64,000 nt of DNA from assembly GCA_041392765.1 (NCBI GenBank), contig JAWKLL010000007.1, forward strand, positions 62,001-126,000, read 5' to 3'. The stretch comes from Lewinella sp041392765. GTDB lineage: Bacteria > Bacteroidota > Bacteroidia > Chitinophagales > Saprospiraceae. Made by a program: the position numbers and the translations under genes. The notes beneath the pieces are model-generated. The model was not told the origin of the DNA. It saw nothing but the letters and a program-made list of their open reading frames with translations, and did no database searches. Numbering within the stretch: the first letter of the stretch is position 1; each line of letters starts with the position of its first letter. Below are positions 20,439-28,483 of the stretch, one piece after another.

Positions 20439-21074
20439 TTACTTTTTCAGTTCGACCATTCCATTTAGCAAGTTTTCACACTTAGATTCGTAACTTTCTA
20501 TTAGATTTTGAGCAGTATAGGTTATGAATTGAACCGTGCCATCGGCATTGGAATAGTAGTACCCATAATAGGAAAATTTGATACCCTGAATGGTGCCATT
20601 CATCTGAAGGTGAAGCACTTTGAGGCCATTTACCATTCTGATCTCCTCTTTTATCACTTTTACATCAGGTGCTACCGATCTAGCGTTGTTTAAGGCTACT
20701 GTTTTTAGTGTTTCGAGGGGGATTTCTATTAGCTCTGAGATGATCATACCATACAAATCGCCGTCTTTCAACTGAAACTCGTATTCCGCATCCTCGTTTC
20801 CAGACGCTTTTTTGAATGACCATACTTTAGGGTTCAACCAAAAGCCCATATCAATTTTGCTACTTTTGAGTAAAAAAGATGATTCATCGTCTTTTGAAAA
20901 AGTAGTTGGATTGATTGGTATTTCTGAAAGGGGGAGTGTGTTTTCGTTTATATATTCCCAAGTCCCATCGTCATACAACAATACTTCTTCACCTGTTTCC
21001 GTAACTGCTTTTTGTTGAGCATACATCCCATGGGTGACAAAAAGTAAGAACAACGCAACGACCATCTTTTTCAT
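20439..21074 (-). CDS. Secreted protein of unknown function
   Basis: A 211-residue exported protein. The ATG at 21074 starts directly at the signal peptide (KKMVVALFLLFVTHGMYAQ), so it is preferred over the upstream alternative at 21095. The mature N-terminus carries AVTETGEEVLLYDDGTWEY. That is the short 'GxxVxLxxDGTW' hairpin seen in many Bacteroidota secreted proteins and in DUF3157-like N-termini. A larger alpha/beta domain follows (about residues 60-211, with YEFQLKDGDLYGMIISE, GLKVLHLQMNGTIQGI and FITYTAQNLI). It is convergent with the TonB receptor, and its 3' end lies 48 nt from that gene. No operon partner. Function unknown; envelope location is inference from the signal. Confidence 0.6.
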   Translation of the reverse strand: MKKMVVALFLLFVTHGMYAQQKAVTETGEEVLLYDDGTWEYINENTLPLSEIPINPTTFSKDDESSFLLKSSKIDMGFWLNPKVWSFKKASGNEDAEYEFQLKDGDLYGMIISELIEIPLETLKTVALNNARSVAPDVKVIKEEIRMVNGLKVLHLQMNGTIQGIKFSYYGYYYSNADGTVQFITYTAQNLIESYESKCENLLNGMVELKK

Positions 21075-21192
21075 TTTTTTGACTTTAGACCCCATTACTT
21101 GTGTGCTTTATCAACGTAAACAGGGCTGGTGAAACGAATAGGTAGTAAAGATAGGAAAGCTATTTGAATCCTTTAAGAGGGGAATTAAAAAA

Positions 21193-21999
21193 TCAGCTCG
21201 CCTTCCCCAATTCCTCTGCGCGGTGCAAGGCTGCTTGTGCGCCCGCGATAATGTCTTCATGCACTAACCGTTCTTGATAGGCATTCATCGCTGCTTCGGT
21301 GGTGCCGCCCTTCGAACTTACCATAGCGATCCATTCCTGGCAGGAGTAGTTGCTTTTACTGTAAAGTTCCACTGCACCTCGGAATGTTTGACTGACTAAT
21401 AGCTCTGCTTCCGATTCGCTGAAGCCCATTTGGCGGGCGGCGGTCATCATGGCATCCATGAAATAAAACACGTAAGCGGGACCGCTACCACTGATGGCGG
21501 TGGTAGCATCGATGGCTTTTTCGTCCTCGGCATAAATCGATTTACCCGTGGTGTTGAGTAAATTTTGCACCATGACTAATTCAATGCGTGTTACTTCCTC
21601 GGTAGCCGTGTAAACGGTCATACCCATTCCTATCTGGGCGGGTAGATTGGGCATCGCCCGTATAATTTTGGTGGCACCTATGGCATCGCGGATGGTGGCC
21701 ATCTTCACACCTGCCATGATGGAAAGGTAAACTTGCTGTTCTTCTACTAGCGGTTTTATCAATTGGAAGAGCGCGGGCGCATCTTGTGGCTTTACGGCCA
21801 ATATGATGAGATCGGCTTGCTGAATGCAGTGGTCGGGTTCGCCATATACGGTACCTATGTTCAATTGTGCTAATTGCGCTGCTTTTTCAGGCGATTTTTC
21901 CAATATCATCATGTCTTTTTCGCTTGTGATATGGGAACGCAGAAAACTTTTGGCGTAGGTAAGCCCCATGTTGCCGCCACCAATAATTAGTATCTTCAT
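21193..21999 (-). CDS. proC: Pyrroline-5-carboxylate reductase
   Basis: Catalyses the last step of proline synthesis, reduction of pyrroline-5-carboxylate with NAD(P)H, in the cytoplasm. The 268-residue length is typical. The Rossmann nucleotide-binding start is MKILIIGGGNMGLTYAKSFL. Family motifs follow: LIILAVKPQD, SIMAGVKMATI, IIRAMPNLPAQIGMGMTVY and, in the C-terminal dimerisation domain, ISGSGPAYVFYFMDAM, with VSSKGGTTEAAM near the end. It is an intact, single gene with no close partner on its strand. Confidence 0.93.
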   Translation of the reverse strand: MKILIIGGGNMGLTYAKSFLRSHITSEKDMMILEKSPEKAAQLAQLNIGTVYGEPDHCIQQADLIILAVKPQDAPALFQLIKPLVEEQQVYLSIMAGVKMATIRDAIGATKIIRAMPNLPAQIGMGMTVYTATEEVTRIELVMVQNLLNTTGKSIYAEDEKAIDATTAISGSGPAYVFYFMDAMMTAARQMGFSESEAELLVSQTFRGAVELYSKSNYSCQEWIAMVSSKGGTTEAAMNAYQERLVHEDIIAGAQAALHRAEELGKAS

Positions 22000-22127
22000 G
22001 TTGAACGAATTGTGCTACAGCGCCGATTAAGTGGTGGTTCTATCTGAAAAGGGAAGACAAAGATACAGATGTATAGTACATTGCCAACCAATTGCTTGCT
22101 TTTACGTTAATTTCTAGTGAAATTCTT

Positions 22128-22357
22128 AGAGTATGTCCAAAAATTTTGCGAACTGATTTTAGCTTCGCCGCTGATCGTCGCAAGCTCCTCGGAGTTCAAT
22201 GATTTGAGGTTGTGGCTAAAGCATGAAAACTGATTTTAGCGGGCTAAATGAAGTTTTTATGCTGACGCCACGTTCTAAAATCCTTGAAAATCAGGAAACA
22301 CCAATTATTTGGACCTTATTTTTAAATTCAGCCAAATTAAATTTTTAGACATACTCT
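22128..22357. mobile_element. Remnant element with AGAGTATGTC ends
   Basis: About 230 bp bounded by inverted ends AGAGTATGTCCAAAAATTT (22128-22146) and the reverse of AGAGTATGTCTAAAAATTT (22339-22357), with one mismatch. The interior has no intact ORF. Solo ends of the same type are at 929-955 and 43008-43027. It looks like a MITE or an internally deleted insertion sequence. It fills most of the gap between proC and the MarR gene. Confidence 0.5.
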
Positions 22358-22424
22358 TAATCATAAATTAGGCTGAACGAGCCTAATGCCCTTATTTTTT
22401 ACGACACACAATCTTTTGCAAAAC

Positions 22425-22877
22425 ATGAAAATAGAAGAAGCACTTCAACAGAAAAAATTCAGCAGTGAATATCAAAAAGCCCACCTCAACATCCTTTACA
22501 CCGCTGCTTGGCTCAACCAAGTCACAGCCAGTGTCCTCAAACCTTATGGACTTAGCAGCCAACAGTTTAATATATTGCGCATTTTGAGAGGCCGTCACCC
22601 AGCGCCAGCTTCTGTTAAATTGCTTACTGAGCGCATGATCGATAAAATGTCTAATGCCAGCCGATTAGTAGATAAGTTATTGGAAAAAGGCTATGTGGAA
22701 CGCATTCCATGCGATAGCGACCGCCGTCGGGTAGATGTTTCTATCACGGATGCTGGGTTGAAAACGTTAGCCGCTGCCAGTACGAAAATGGATGATACGT
22801 TGGCGCAATTGAAAGGTACGCTTGCACTGGAGGAAGCCGAATTGCTCAATAGTTTACTCGATAAAATGAGGGGGTGA
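22425..22877 (+). CDS. MarR family transcriptional regulator
   Basis: A 150-residue winged-helix regulator, DNA-binding as a dimer. The ATG at 22425 (MKIEEALQQKKF) is chosen because residues encoded upstream of it fall outside the family domain and lie next to the inserted repeat. The helix-turn-helix spans about residues 55-85 (LLTERMIDKMSNASRLVDKLLEKG). The wing follows with the family pattern YVERIPCDSDRRRVDVSITDAG, and the C-terminal helix closes the dimer interface. MarR proteins often control their neighbour or respond to phenolic or oxidising ligands, but the genes around give no target. A hairpin follows the stop within 12 nt. Confidence 0.88.
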   Translation: MKIEEALQQKKFSSEYQKAHLNILYTAAWLNQVTASVLKPYGLSSQQFNILRILRGRHPAPASVKLLTERMIDKMSNASRLVDKLLEKGYVERIPCDSDRRRVDVSITDAGLKTLAAASTKMDDTLAQLKGTLALEEAELLNSLLDKMRG

Positions 22878-22888
22878 CCCCAAACAAC

Positions 22889-22919
22889 CAGGGCGAGACA
22901 GTTAACACTGCTCGCCCTG
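22889..22919. terminator. Hairpin between convergent marR-type and ECF genes
   Basis: A perfect 9-bp stem (CAGGGCGAG / CTCGCCCTG) with a 13-nt loop. It lies between convergent genes. The T-run is weak (TTTTT only at 22936), so efficiency is uncertain. Confidence 0.6.
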
Positions 22920-22976
22920 TGAAGTTGGATGCGGTTTTTCGGGGGAGAAAACAATTACATCAGCAAATAGATTCGG

Positions 22977-23558
22977 TTATTGCAGCACGATTTCTCTTTC
23001 TTCCACCATTTTGCGAATGTTGATTAAGGCGTACCGCATACGACCCAAGGCCGTGTTGATACTGACATCCGTTAGTTTGGAGATTTCCTTAAAGCTCATA
23101 TCGGCATAGTGGCGAAGGATGACGACCTCGCGTTGTTCGGGAGGAAGCAAATCCACTAGTTGGCGGATTTTTTCGTGTGTTTGGCTGCGGATGATATTTT
23201 GCTCTGCATTCAGGTCGTTGGACTTGAGTACATCGAAGATATCAAAGGTTTCGGTTGGTGAAAGCTGAGGGCGACGCTTATTGCGGCGGAAGTGATCGAC
23301 ACACATATTGTAGGCAATACGCATGGCCCACTGTAGGAACTTACCTTCGTGGTTGTACTTGCCCTTCCGAAGTGTATCGATGATTTTTATGAAAACTTCT
23401 TGAAAAATATCCTGCGCCAAAGACTGCTCTTTGACAAAGAGATAGATAGAAGTATAAATCTTTTGTTCGTGACGGTTGAGTAGCTCAGCGAAGGCTTGCT
23501 CATTTCCATCGAGATAACTAGCAATAAGTTGCTGGTCGTTTAATGCGGTAACTTGCAT
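22977..23558 (-). CDS. ECF-type RNA polymerase sigma factor
   Basis: A 193-residue sigma-70 family factor of the extracytoplasmic-function class. Region 2 spans about residues 20-95, with LNRHEQKIYTSIYLFVK, QDIFQEVFIKI and LQWAMRIAYNMCVDHFRRNKR, which carry the core-binding and -10 recognition parts. Region 4 spans about 130-185, with LPPEQREVVILRHYADMSFKEIS and VSINTALGRMRYALINIRK, the -35-reading helix-turn-helix. No anti-sigma gene is adjacent, which is unusual for a stress-type ECF but common for Bacteroidota housekeeping-like ones. It is intact. A Bacteroidota -7 element on the minus strand lies about 130 nt upstream. Confidence 0.92.
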   Translation of the reverse strand: MQVTALNDQQLIASYLDGNEQAFAELLNRHEQKIYTSIYLFVKEQSLAQDIFQEVFIKIIDTLRKGKYNHEGKFLQWAMRIAYNMCVDHFRRNKRRPQLSPTETFDIFDVLKSNDLNAEQNIIRSQTHEKIRQLVDLLPPEQREVVILRHYADMSFKEISKLTDVSINTALGRMRYALINIRKMVEEREIVLQ

Positions 23559-23688
23559 GACGTAACGATTTAGCTCTTAAATTTGGGATTACAACAACCT
23601 GAGTTGTTGCTAAACGTTAAGTGTAGAAGTTACAAGCGATAGAAATGAATTTAATTAAAAATTAGCTACTCTCTATGAGAAGATGGGT

Positions 23689-23696
23689 CAAATATA
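23689..23696 (-). promoter_or_regulatory. -7 element upstream of the ECF sigma gene
   Basis: On the minus strand this reads TATATTTG, matching TAnnTTTG. No perfect TTTG is seen at -33. It implies a leader of about 130 nt. Confidence 0.4.
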
Positions 23697-23767
23697 GGAG
23701 TATATTTTGCACACTACCAAGTATTTTTTGCTATTTTTTTTATTCTTAACAAAATTTAACGGTTTTT

Positions 23768-23821
23768 GAGGCGTTTAGCCAGACTGACTTAGGTAGTCAA
23801 AATACCTGACTAAACGGCCTC
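23768..23821 (-). terminator. Hairpin behind recA
   Basis: An imperfect inverted repeat: GAGGCGTTTAGCCAG pairs with CTGACTAAACGGCCTC, with an inner AGGTA / TACCT stem. It lies about 70 nt past the recA stop. It is the likely recA terminator, but it lacks a strong T-run. Confidence 0.4.
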
Positions 23822-23893
23822 TTAAACCTTTGGTAGCTATGAAAGCTATTAGTGCGCAACAGATTGATAAACAGCTAGTTTTGTGATTTCCGT

Positions 23894-24952
23894 TTAATCC
23901 ATCTCTGCGTCATCGTCATCATCACTACTGGCGCGCAATGCTGCACCACCTGACCCCATGATAGCCGCTTTAATTTTTTGCTCCATTTCGAGGGCAACTT
24001 CGGGGTTGTCCATCAAAAATTGTTTGGCAGCTTCTCGCCCTTGGGCAATTTTTGCATCGTTGTAAGCATACCAAGCACCACTCTTTTGAATGACATCGTG
24101 ATCCACTCCTAGATCCACAATTTCACCTACTTTAGAGATACCTTCTCCAAACATGATGTCAAATTCAGAAACGCGGAACGGAGGTGCCAGTTTGTTTTTT
24201 ACCACTTTTACTTTTACGTGGTTACCCACCACATTGCCGTCTTTATCTTTGATGCCAGCACCAGAACGACGAATGTCTAAACGCATAGAAGCGTAAAACT
24301 TCAAGGCATTACCACCTGTCGTTGTTTCGGGGTTACCGAACATAACACCAATTTTTTCCCGTAGCTGGTTGATAAAGATGCAGCAGCAGCCAGTTCGGCC
24401 TATGGAGGCAGTCAGCTTGCGCATTGCCTGCGACATAAGGCGTGCTTGCAAGCCCATTTTGCTGTCGCCCATTTCACCCTCAATTTCTGAACGAGGCACC
24501 AACGCAGCTACGGAGTCGATAACGATAATATCTATCGCACCGCTTCGGATTAAATTTTCTGCTATTTCTAATGCTTGCTCACCATTATCTGGCTGTGAAA
24601 TAAGCAGGTTTTCAGTGTCCACGCCTAGGTTTTTGGCATAGTAGCGGTCGAAGGCGTGTTCGGCATCAATGAAAGCAGCAATACCACCCAACTTCTGACA
24701 TTCCGCTATGGCGTGTATCGCCAAGGTGGTTTTACCTGAAGATTCCGGCCCGTAAATCTCTACCACACGACCGCGAGGAAAGCCGCCTACCCCTAAGGCT
24801 ATATCCAATCCTAATGAACCCGTGGGGATTACTTCTACTTCCTGGGCGGTAGAATCCCCCATGAACATAATGGTACCTTTGCCATAAGTCTTATCAAGGC
24901 GATCCATCGTCGCTTTGAGTGCTTTTAGTTTGGCATCTTTATCGTTAGACAT
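23894..24952 (-). CDS. recA: Recombinase RecA
   Basis: RecA forms filaments on single-stranded DNA, drives strand exchange with ATP and triggers the SOS response. The 352-residue protein has all signatures: Walker A GPESSGKTTLAIHAIAECQ, the make-ATP-work region (GGIAAFIDAEHAFD), Walker B IDIIVIDSVAALVPRSEIEG, loop L1/L2 elements (GLQARLMSQAMRKL, FINQLREKIGVMFGNPETTTGG) and an acidic C-terminal tail (SSDDDDDAEMD). The start MSNDKDAKLKALKATMDRLDK is the usual one. A TATTTTTG -7 element lies 47-54 nt upstream on the minus strand. The gene is intact and single. Confidence 0.98.
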   Translation of the reverse strand: MSNDKDAKLKALKATMDRLDKTYGKGTIMFMGDSTAQEVEVIPTGSLGLDIALGVGGFPRGRVVEIYGPESSGKTTLAIHAIAECQKLGGIAAFIDAEHAFDRYYAKNLGVDTENLLISQPDNGEQALEIAENLIRSGAIDIIVIDSVAALVPRSEIEGEMGDSKMGLQARLMSQAMRKLTASIGRTGCCCIFINQLREKIGVMFGNPETTTGGNALKFYASMRLDIRRSGAGIKDKDGNVVGNHVKVKVVKNKLAPPFRVSEFDIMFGEGISKVGEIVDLGVDHDVIQKSGAWYAYNDAKIAQGREAAKQFLMDNPEVALEMEQKIKAAIMGSGGAALRASSDDDDDAEMD

Positions 24953-24998
24953 ACGTTGCTGCTGTTTATTTAATTGAAGTAATTGTTTGATTGTGATG

Positions 24999-25006
24999 CA
25001 AAAATA
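24999..25006 (-). promoter_or_regulatory. -7 element of recA
   Basis: Minus-strand TATTTTTG matches TAnnTTTG, 47 nt before the recA start. A -33 TTTG is not found at the usual distance, and no SOS box is recognised. Confidence 0.4.
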
Positions 25007-25070
25007 AACAACATTTATTGTTTTGCAAGTATTTTTTCAAAAAAAAACGTATTTTTTTTAATATTGGGTG

Positions 25071-25108
25071 ATTAGAGGTTATTTTATTTCCCGTACATAA
25101 CCTCTAAT
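25071..25108. repeat. Small palindrome, TTAGAGGTTA family
   Basis: Perfect 11-bp arms ATTAGAGGTTA / TAACCTCTAAT with a 16-nt spacer. The right half (CCCGTACATAACCTCTAAT) nearly matches 58186-58203. It lies between the divergent recA and Crp-type genes. Confidence 0.45.
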
Positions 25109-25249
25109 TACTATGCAAATTCATTGTAAAAAAAATGTTAAGCCACGTAGGGGTAGGGCAAATGTTTGGTGTCTGTTAAGATATACAACGTGATAAAGCA
25201 CGTTGATGGGCAATTATCTCAAAAGTTTGTTTGGACAAAAATGGTGATT

Positions 25250-25930
25250 ATGAACCTTGAAGCAAAACACACATTTCTACAGGCGTTTCCTTTGTTTGAA
25301 AGCCTCACTGCCTCGGAACGCGATCGTCTAAGCGAGATGATGGAGTTCCAAGTGAAGCCCAAGTTTTCATACATCTATGAACAGGGGCATGCGTCAGAAT
25401 CCATCTATTTTTTAGCGAAAGGTACCGTAAAGATTAGCACCCATTCGCATGATGGCAAGGAGGTCATTAAACACCTTATTCATCCCTTGGCGATGTTTGG
25501 CGAATTAGGCTTGATAGGAGAGACCCACCGTGGTGAGTTTGCCCAAGTCCTCAAGGAGGATGTGCATGTGTATGCGCTCAAGGTAAGCGATATGCAACTA
25601 ATGATGCAGCATAATTTTAAACTCACTACGCGCATCATGAACGCTTTTGGCCAACGATTAATGTCCGCAGAAGACAGATTGGAGTCCCTCATTTTCAAAG
25701 ATGCCCGCACGCGTATTATCGATTTTATCAAAGATGCTGTCAATGAGCGAGGCCGTAGGGTAGGGTATGAAATGCTCTTACGCCACAGTCTTACCCATCA
25801 GGATATTGCCAATATCACCTGCACTAGCCGCCAAACCGTTACGTTGGTGTTGAATGAACTCAAGAAGATGGATCTCATTTATTTTAACAGAGGCAAAATA
25901 TTAGTGCGAGACATGGCGCGGTTGTCTTAG
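25250..25930 (+). CDS. Crp/Fnr family transcriptional regulator
   Basis: A 226-residue regulator. The ATG at 25250 (MNLEAKHTFLQAFPLFESL) gives the normal family start; the frame is open from 25166 but the extra residues match nothing. The cyclic-nucleotide-binding barrel spans about residues 10-125 (YIYEQGHASESIYFLAKGTVKI, PLAMFGELGLIGE). A long dimer helix follows, then the winged helix at about 165-226 with LTHQDIANITCTSRQTVTLVLNEL as the DNA-reading helix. No cysteine cluster for an Fe-S centre is present, so it is not an FNR oxygen sensor. The stop codon coincides with the first bases of a MITE-like element. It is divergent from recA. Confidence 0.88.
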   Translation: MNLEAKHTFLQAFPLFESLTASERDRLSEMMEFQVKPKFSYIYEQGHASESIYFLAKGTVKISTHSHDGKEVIKHLIHPLAMFGELGLIGETHRGEFAQVLKEDVHVYALKVSDMQLMMQHNFKLTTRIMNAFGQRLMSAEDRLESLIFKDARTRIIDFIKDAVNERGRRVGYEMLLRHSLTHQDIANITCTSRQTVTLVLNELKKMDLIYFNRGKILVRDMARLS

Positions 25931-26091
25931 GGACGGGATAAAAATAAACTGTTCAATTTTTGATTCGGAAAAATTTTCTAAATAATTGATCCCGATAGTT
26001 ATCGGGACGATAGTTATCGGGAGAAATTATGTGAAAATATTTGCGAATCGCCTAAAAAAATTGAACAGTTTATTTCCGTCAAATTACTTAG
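25927..26091. repeat. MITE-like element, copy 1
   Basis: About 165 bp bounded by TTAGGGACGG and the reverse of TTAGTAATTTGACGG. The inner arms AAACTGTTCAATTTTT pair with each other. The core has GATTCGG / GCGAATC arms and repeats of CGATAGTTATCGGGA. The same element is inverted at 30662-30826, with variants at 37811-37940 and 51776-51913. Its first TAG is the stop codon of the Crp-type gene. Confidence 0.7.
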
Positions 26092-26198
26092 TGACGGGTT
26101 AAACAAGTGGTAACAGTTTTTTTTTGCCGTTGTAAACGTTAATATTGCAGTGTCGATAGCCATTTTTGCTTCTTCGTTTAAATAACCACTTGATTGCC

Positions 26199-27083
26199 AT
26201 GCATGATATCCTTAGCCTTATCGGCCAGACCCCAATAGTAGAACTGACAAGCCTCTTCCAGCAGTCTGGTGTACGGGTGTATGGCAAATTAGAAGGCCAA
26301 AACCCCGGCGGAAGTGTGAAAGACAGAGCCGCCTATAGTATGATAAAAGGTGCCATTGAACGAGGAACATTGCTTCCTGGCATGGAACTCGTCGAAGCCA
26401 CCAGTGGCAATACGGGTATTGCATTAGCCATGATTGCTAGCTTGTTTAAAGTGCCCCTTACGCTCGTCATGCCCGACAATGCCACGGAAGAGCGGGTGCA
26501 AACCATGCGGGCATACGGGGCTAAGGTGGAACTGACCCCTGCCGCCAAGACCATAGAATACAGTCGTGAATATGCCGAATCGCTAGCACAGCAGCCCGGT
26601 TATCTGCTGCTGAACCAGTTTGCAAACGAAGACAATTGGAAAGCGCACTACCGCACTACCGGCCCTGAAATATGGGAGGCAACCCAAGGCAAGATCACCC
26701 ATCTCGTGAGTAGCATGGGTACTACCGGAACAATTATGGGAACATCGCGCTACCTGAAATCTATGAACCCTCAGGTGCAAATTGTGGGGGTGCAACCCAC
26801 TGAAGGATCCAATATCCCCGGCATTAGAAGATGGTCGCCTGCTTTCTTACCTGAAATTTACGATGCTGCTTGGGTGGATCAAATCATTGATGTGAGCCAA
26901 GAAGAGGCCACCTACACCGCACGCCGATTGGCAAAGGAAGAAGGCGTTTTGGGAGGAATGAGCAGCGGAGGAGCTGTGGCCGCTGCGGCTAAATTAGTAC
27001 CTACCTTAAAAGAAGGGCTTGTGGTGTGCATCATCTGCGACCGCGGCGACCGCTATCTTTCCAGCGGGTTGTTTGCTTCCTAA
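26199..27083 (+). CDS. cysM: Cysteine synthase B type (O-acetylserine sulfhydrylase)
   Basis: A PLP enzyme that makes cysteine from O-acetylserine and sulfide or thiosulfate. The ATG at 26199 (MHDILSLIGQTPIVEL) is chosen over 26166 because the family starts here. The 294 residues match CysM length. The PLP-lysine motif is LEGQNPGGSVKDRAA, and the substrate loop is VEATSGNTGIALAM. The phosphate-binding glycine loop is in VSSMGTTGTIMG, and the C-terminal catalytic-loop region is LGGMSSGGAVAAA. It is intact and lies about 110 nt behind the MITE-like element. A shorter C-terminus than CysK supports the B type; the sulfur donor cannot be read from sequence. Confidence 0.9.
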   Translation: MHDILSLIGQTPIVELTSLFQQSGVRVYGKLEGQNPGGSVKDRAAYSMIKGAIERGTLLPGMELVEATSGNTGIALAMIASLFKVPLTLVMPDNATEERVQTMRAYGAKVELTPAAKTIEYSREYAESLAQQPGYLLLNQFANEDNWKAHYRTTGPEIWEATQGKITHLVSSMGTTGTIMGTSRYLKSMNPQVQIVGVQPTEGSNIPGIRRWSPAFLPEIYDAAWVDQIIDVSQEEATYTARRLAKEEGVLGGMSSGGAVAAAAKLVPTLKEGLVVCIICDRGDRYLSSGLFAS

Positions 27084-27273
27084 CTCCGTTGATTACCAAT
27101 TTGGTACTACCTAAGTAGTTACCCTAATTTATTAGCACAACCTAATGCGGGCTGAAACAGGCACCATTCCTGTCTTTTCAAGAAACTATTGCTATTTTTT
27201 TAAAAAAACACCACATATACAAAACTATATATTTATATCTTCGTTTGAAATAGATATTGCCAAGTTTCATCTC

Positions 27274-27570
27274 ATGAGCCAACTTGAAAAAAACGAATTC
27301 CTTCGCGAATCCAGCGAAACCCTGCGAGCCATTGCGCACCCCTTGCGTTTGGCTATTATTGAATTATTACATGAACGTAATAGACTGTCTGTCACTGAAA
27401 TATATGAATATCTCGATATAGAACAGGCGGTAGCTTCGCATCATTTACGTATCCTGAAAAGCAAGAAGGTGGTTGATTTGGATAGAGATGGTAAAAATTC
27501 ACTCTATTATTTAGTACACAACGATTTCTACGATATAGTGAGGATATTACACCAAACTGTGGTCGTTTAG
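27274..27570 (+). CDS. ArsR family winged-helix regulator
   Basis: A 98-residue regulator of the ArsR/SmtB fold. The ATG at 27274 (MSQLEKNEFLRESSE) is chosen over 27145 because the upstream residues look non-coding and AT-rich. The fold is clear: LRAIAHPLRLAIIELLHERN, the recognition helix LDIEQAVASHHLRILKSKKVV, and a wing DLDRDGKNSLYYLVHNDF. The usual ELCVCDL metal-binding cysteines are absent, and the position reads LSVTEIYEYL, so it is unlikely to sense metals by that site. It resembles small Bacteroidota ArsR proteins of unknown signal. Its 3' end is 6 nt from that of trmD, which is convergent. Confidence 0.85.
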   Translation: MSQLEKNEFLRESSETLRAIAHPLRLAIIELLHERNRLSVTEIYEYLDIEQAVASHHLRILKSKKVVDLDRDGKNSLYYLVHNDFYDIVRILHQTVVV

Positions 27571-27576
27571 AAGGCC

Positions 27577-28257
27577 CTATTCTTTTTCCAATAAGTCGGG
27601 ACGGCGTTCTTGGGTACGGGCGAGTGCTTGATCGTATCGCCATTCTTCGATTTGAGGCGTATTTCCCGAAAGGAGTATTTCAGGCACGGGCATTCCTCTA
27701 AATGCTGCTGGTCGAGTATAAACAGGAGGCGCCAGCAAATTGTCTTGAAAAGAATCCATCAGCGCAGACTGTTCATCGCCCAATACACCAGGTATAAGCC
27801 TACCGATGGAATCGACGAGCACGGCAGCAGCTAATTCTCCGCCACTGAGTACATAGTCTCCAATACTGATTTCTAAAGTGACGTAATGATCGCGGATGCG
27901 CTGATCGATGCCTTTATAATGGCCGCAAATCATCAATAAATTACCTTTTAGCGACAAGCGGTTGGCTAGCCCTTGGTGGTAACGCTGGCCATCGGGCGTA
28001 AGGAAAATGATTTCATCATAGGTTCGTTGCGCCTTGAGGTTGTCGATGCACTGCGCTAAGGGTTCGCACATCATCACCATTCCTGCACCACCACCGAATT
28101 GGTAATCGTCGATCTGTTTATATTTGCCCAATCCATATTCGCGGAGGTTGTGTACGACTACTTCCAGCAAGCCCTTTTCCTGGGCTCTTTTCATAATGGA
28201 ATGTTCAAAAGGGCTAACCAATAATTCCGGTAAAACGGAGATGATATCAATGCGCAT
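27577..28257 (-). CDS. trmD: tRNA (guanine37-N1)-methyltransferase
   Basis: TrmD places the m1G37 methyl group next to the anticodon and so prevents +1 frameshifting. The 226 residues give the SPOUT knot fold. They start MRIDIISVLPELL, with LREYGLGKYKQIDDYQFGGGAGMVM (substrate loop), FLTPDGQRY, the AdoMet-binding knot ICGHYKGIDQRI and SIGDYVLSGGELAA, and the tail VYTRPAAFRGMPVPEILLSGN. The gene is intact. It is divergent from rpsP about 225 nt away; in many bacteria rpsP and trmD share an operon, and here they face opposite ways with promoters between them. Confidence 0.97.
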   Translation of the reverse strand: MRIDIISVLPELLVSPFEHSIMKRAQEKGLLEVVVHNLREYGLGKYKQIDDYQFGGGAGMVMMCEPLAQCIDNLKAQRTYDEIIFLTPDGQRYHQGLANRLSLKGNLLMICGHYKGIDQRIRDHYVTLEISIGDYVLSGGELAAAVLVDSIGRLIPGVLGDEQSALMDSFQDNLLAPPVYTRPAAFRGMPVPEILLSGNTPQIEEWRYDQALARTQERRPDLLEKE

Positions 28258-28356
28258 AGACTATGGTAGGGAATTTTTTAAATAAAATCTTTGTACAAAA
28301 AGTGTGCTTTCACCCACAAAGTTAAGAATAAACTTGGTCGGAATAAATGAAAAGAC

Positions 28357-28364
28357 TATCTTTG
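28357..28364 (+). promoter_or_regulatory. -7 element of rpsP
   Basis: TATCTTTG, a strong match to the Bacteroidota -7 element. It would leave a leader of about 110 nt before the rpsP ATG, long enough for autogenous control, but no known fold is recognised. Confidence 0.5.
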
Positions 28365-28483
28365 CGTCCGCTTTTGAGGTGTGGGCAGCCATGTGTTGTT
28401 TTCAAATGCTTCAAAGCACGGCAATCCCGTAGCTTGCTTATCAAGGTAAACGGGGATCGTTACACTAAACTTGACATATTAAT

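Noticed and set aside
22889..22919. MarR operator palindrome
   Set aside because: The CAGGGCGAG arms lie behind the gene and between convergent genes, which fits a terminator better than an operator.
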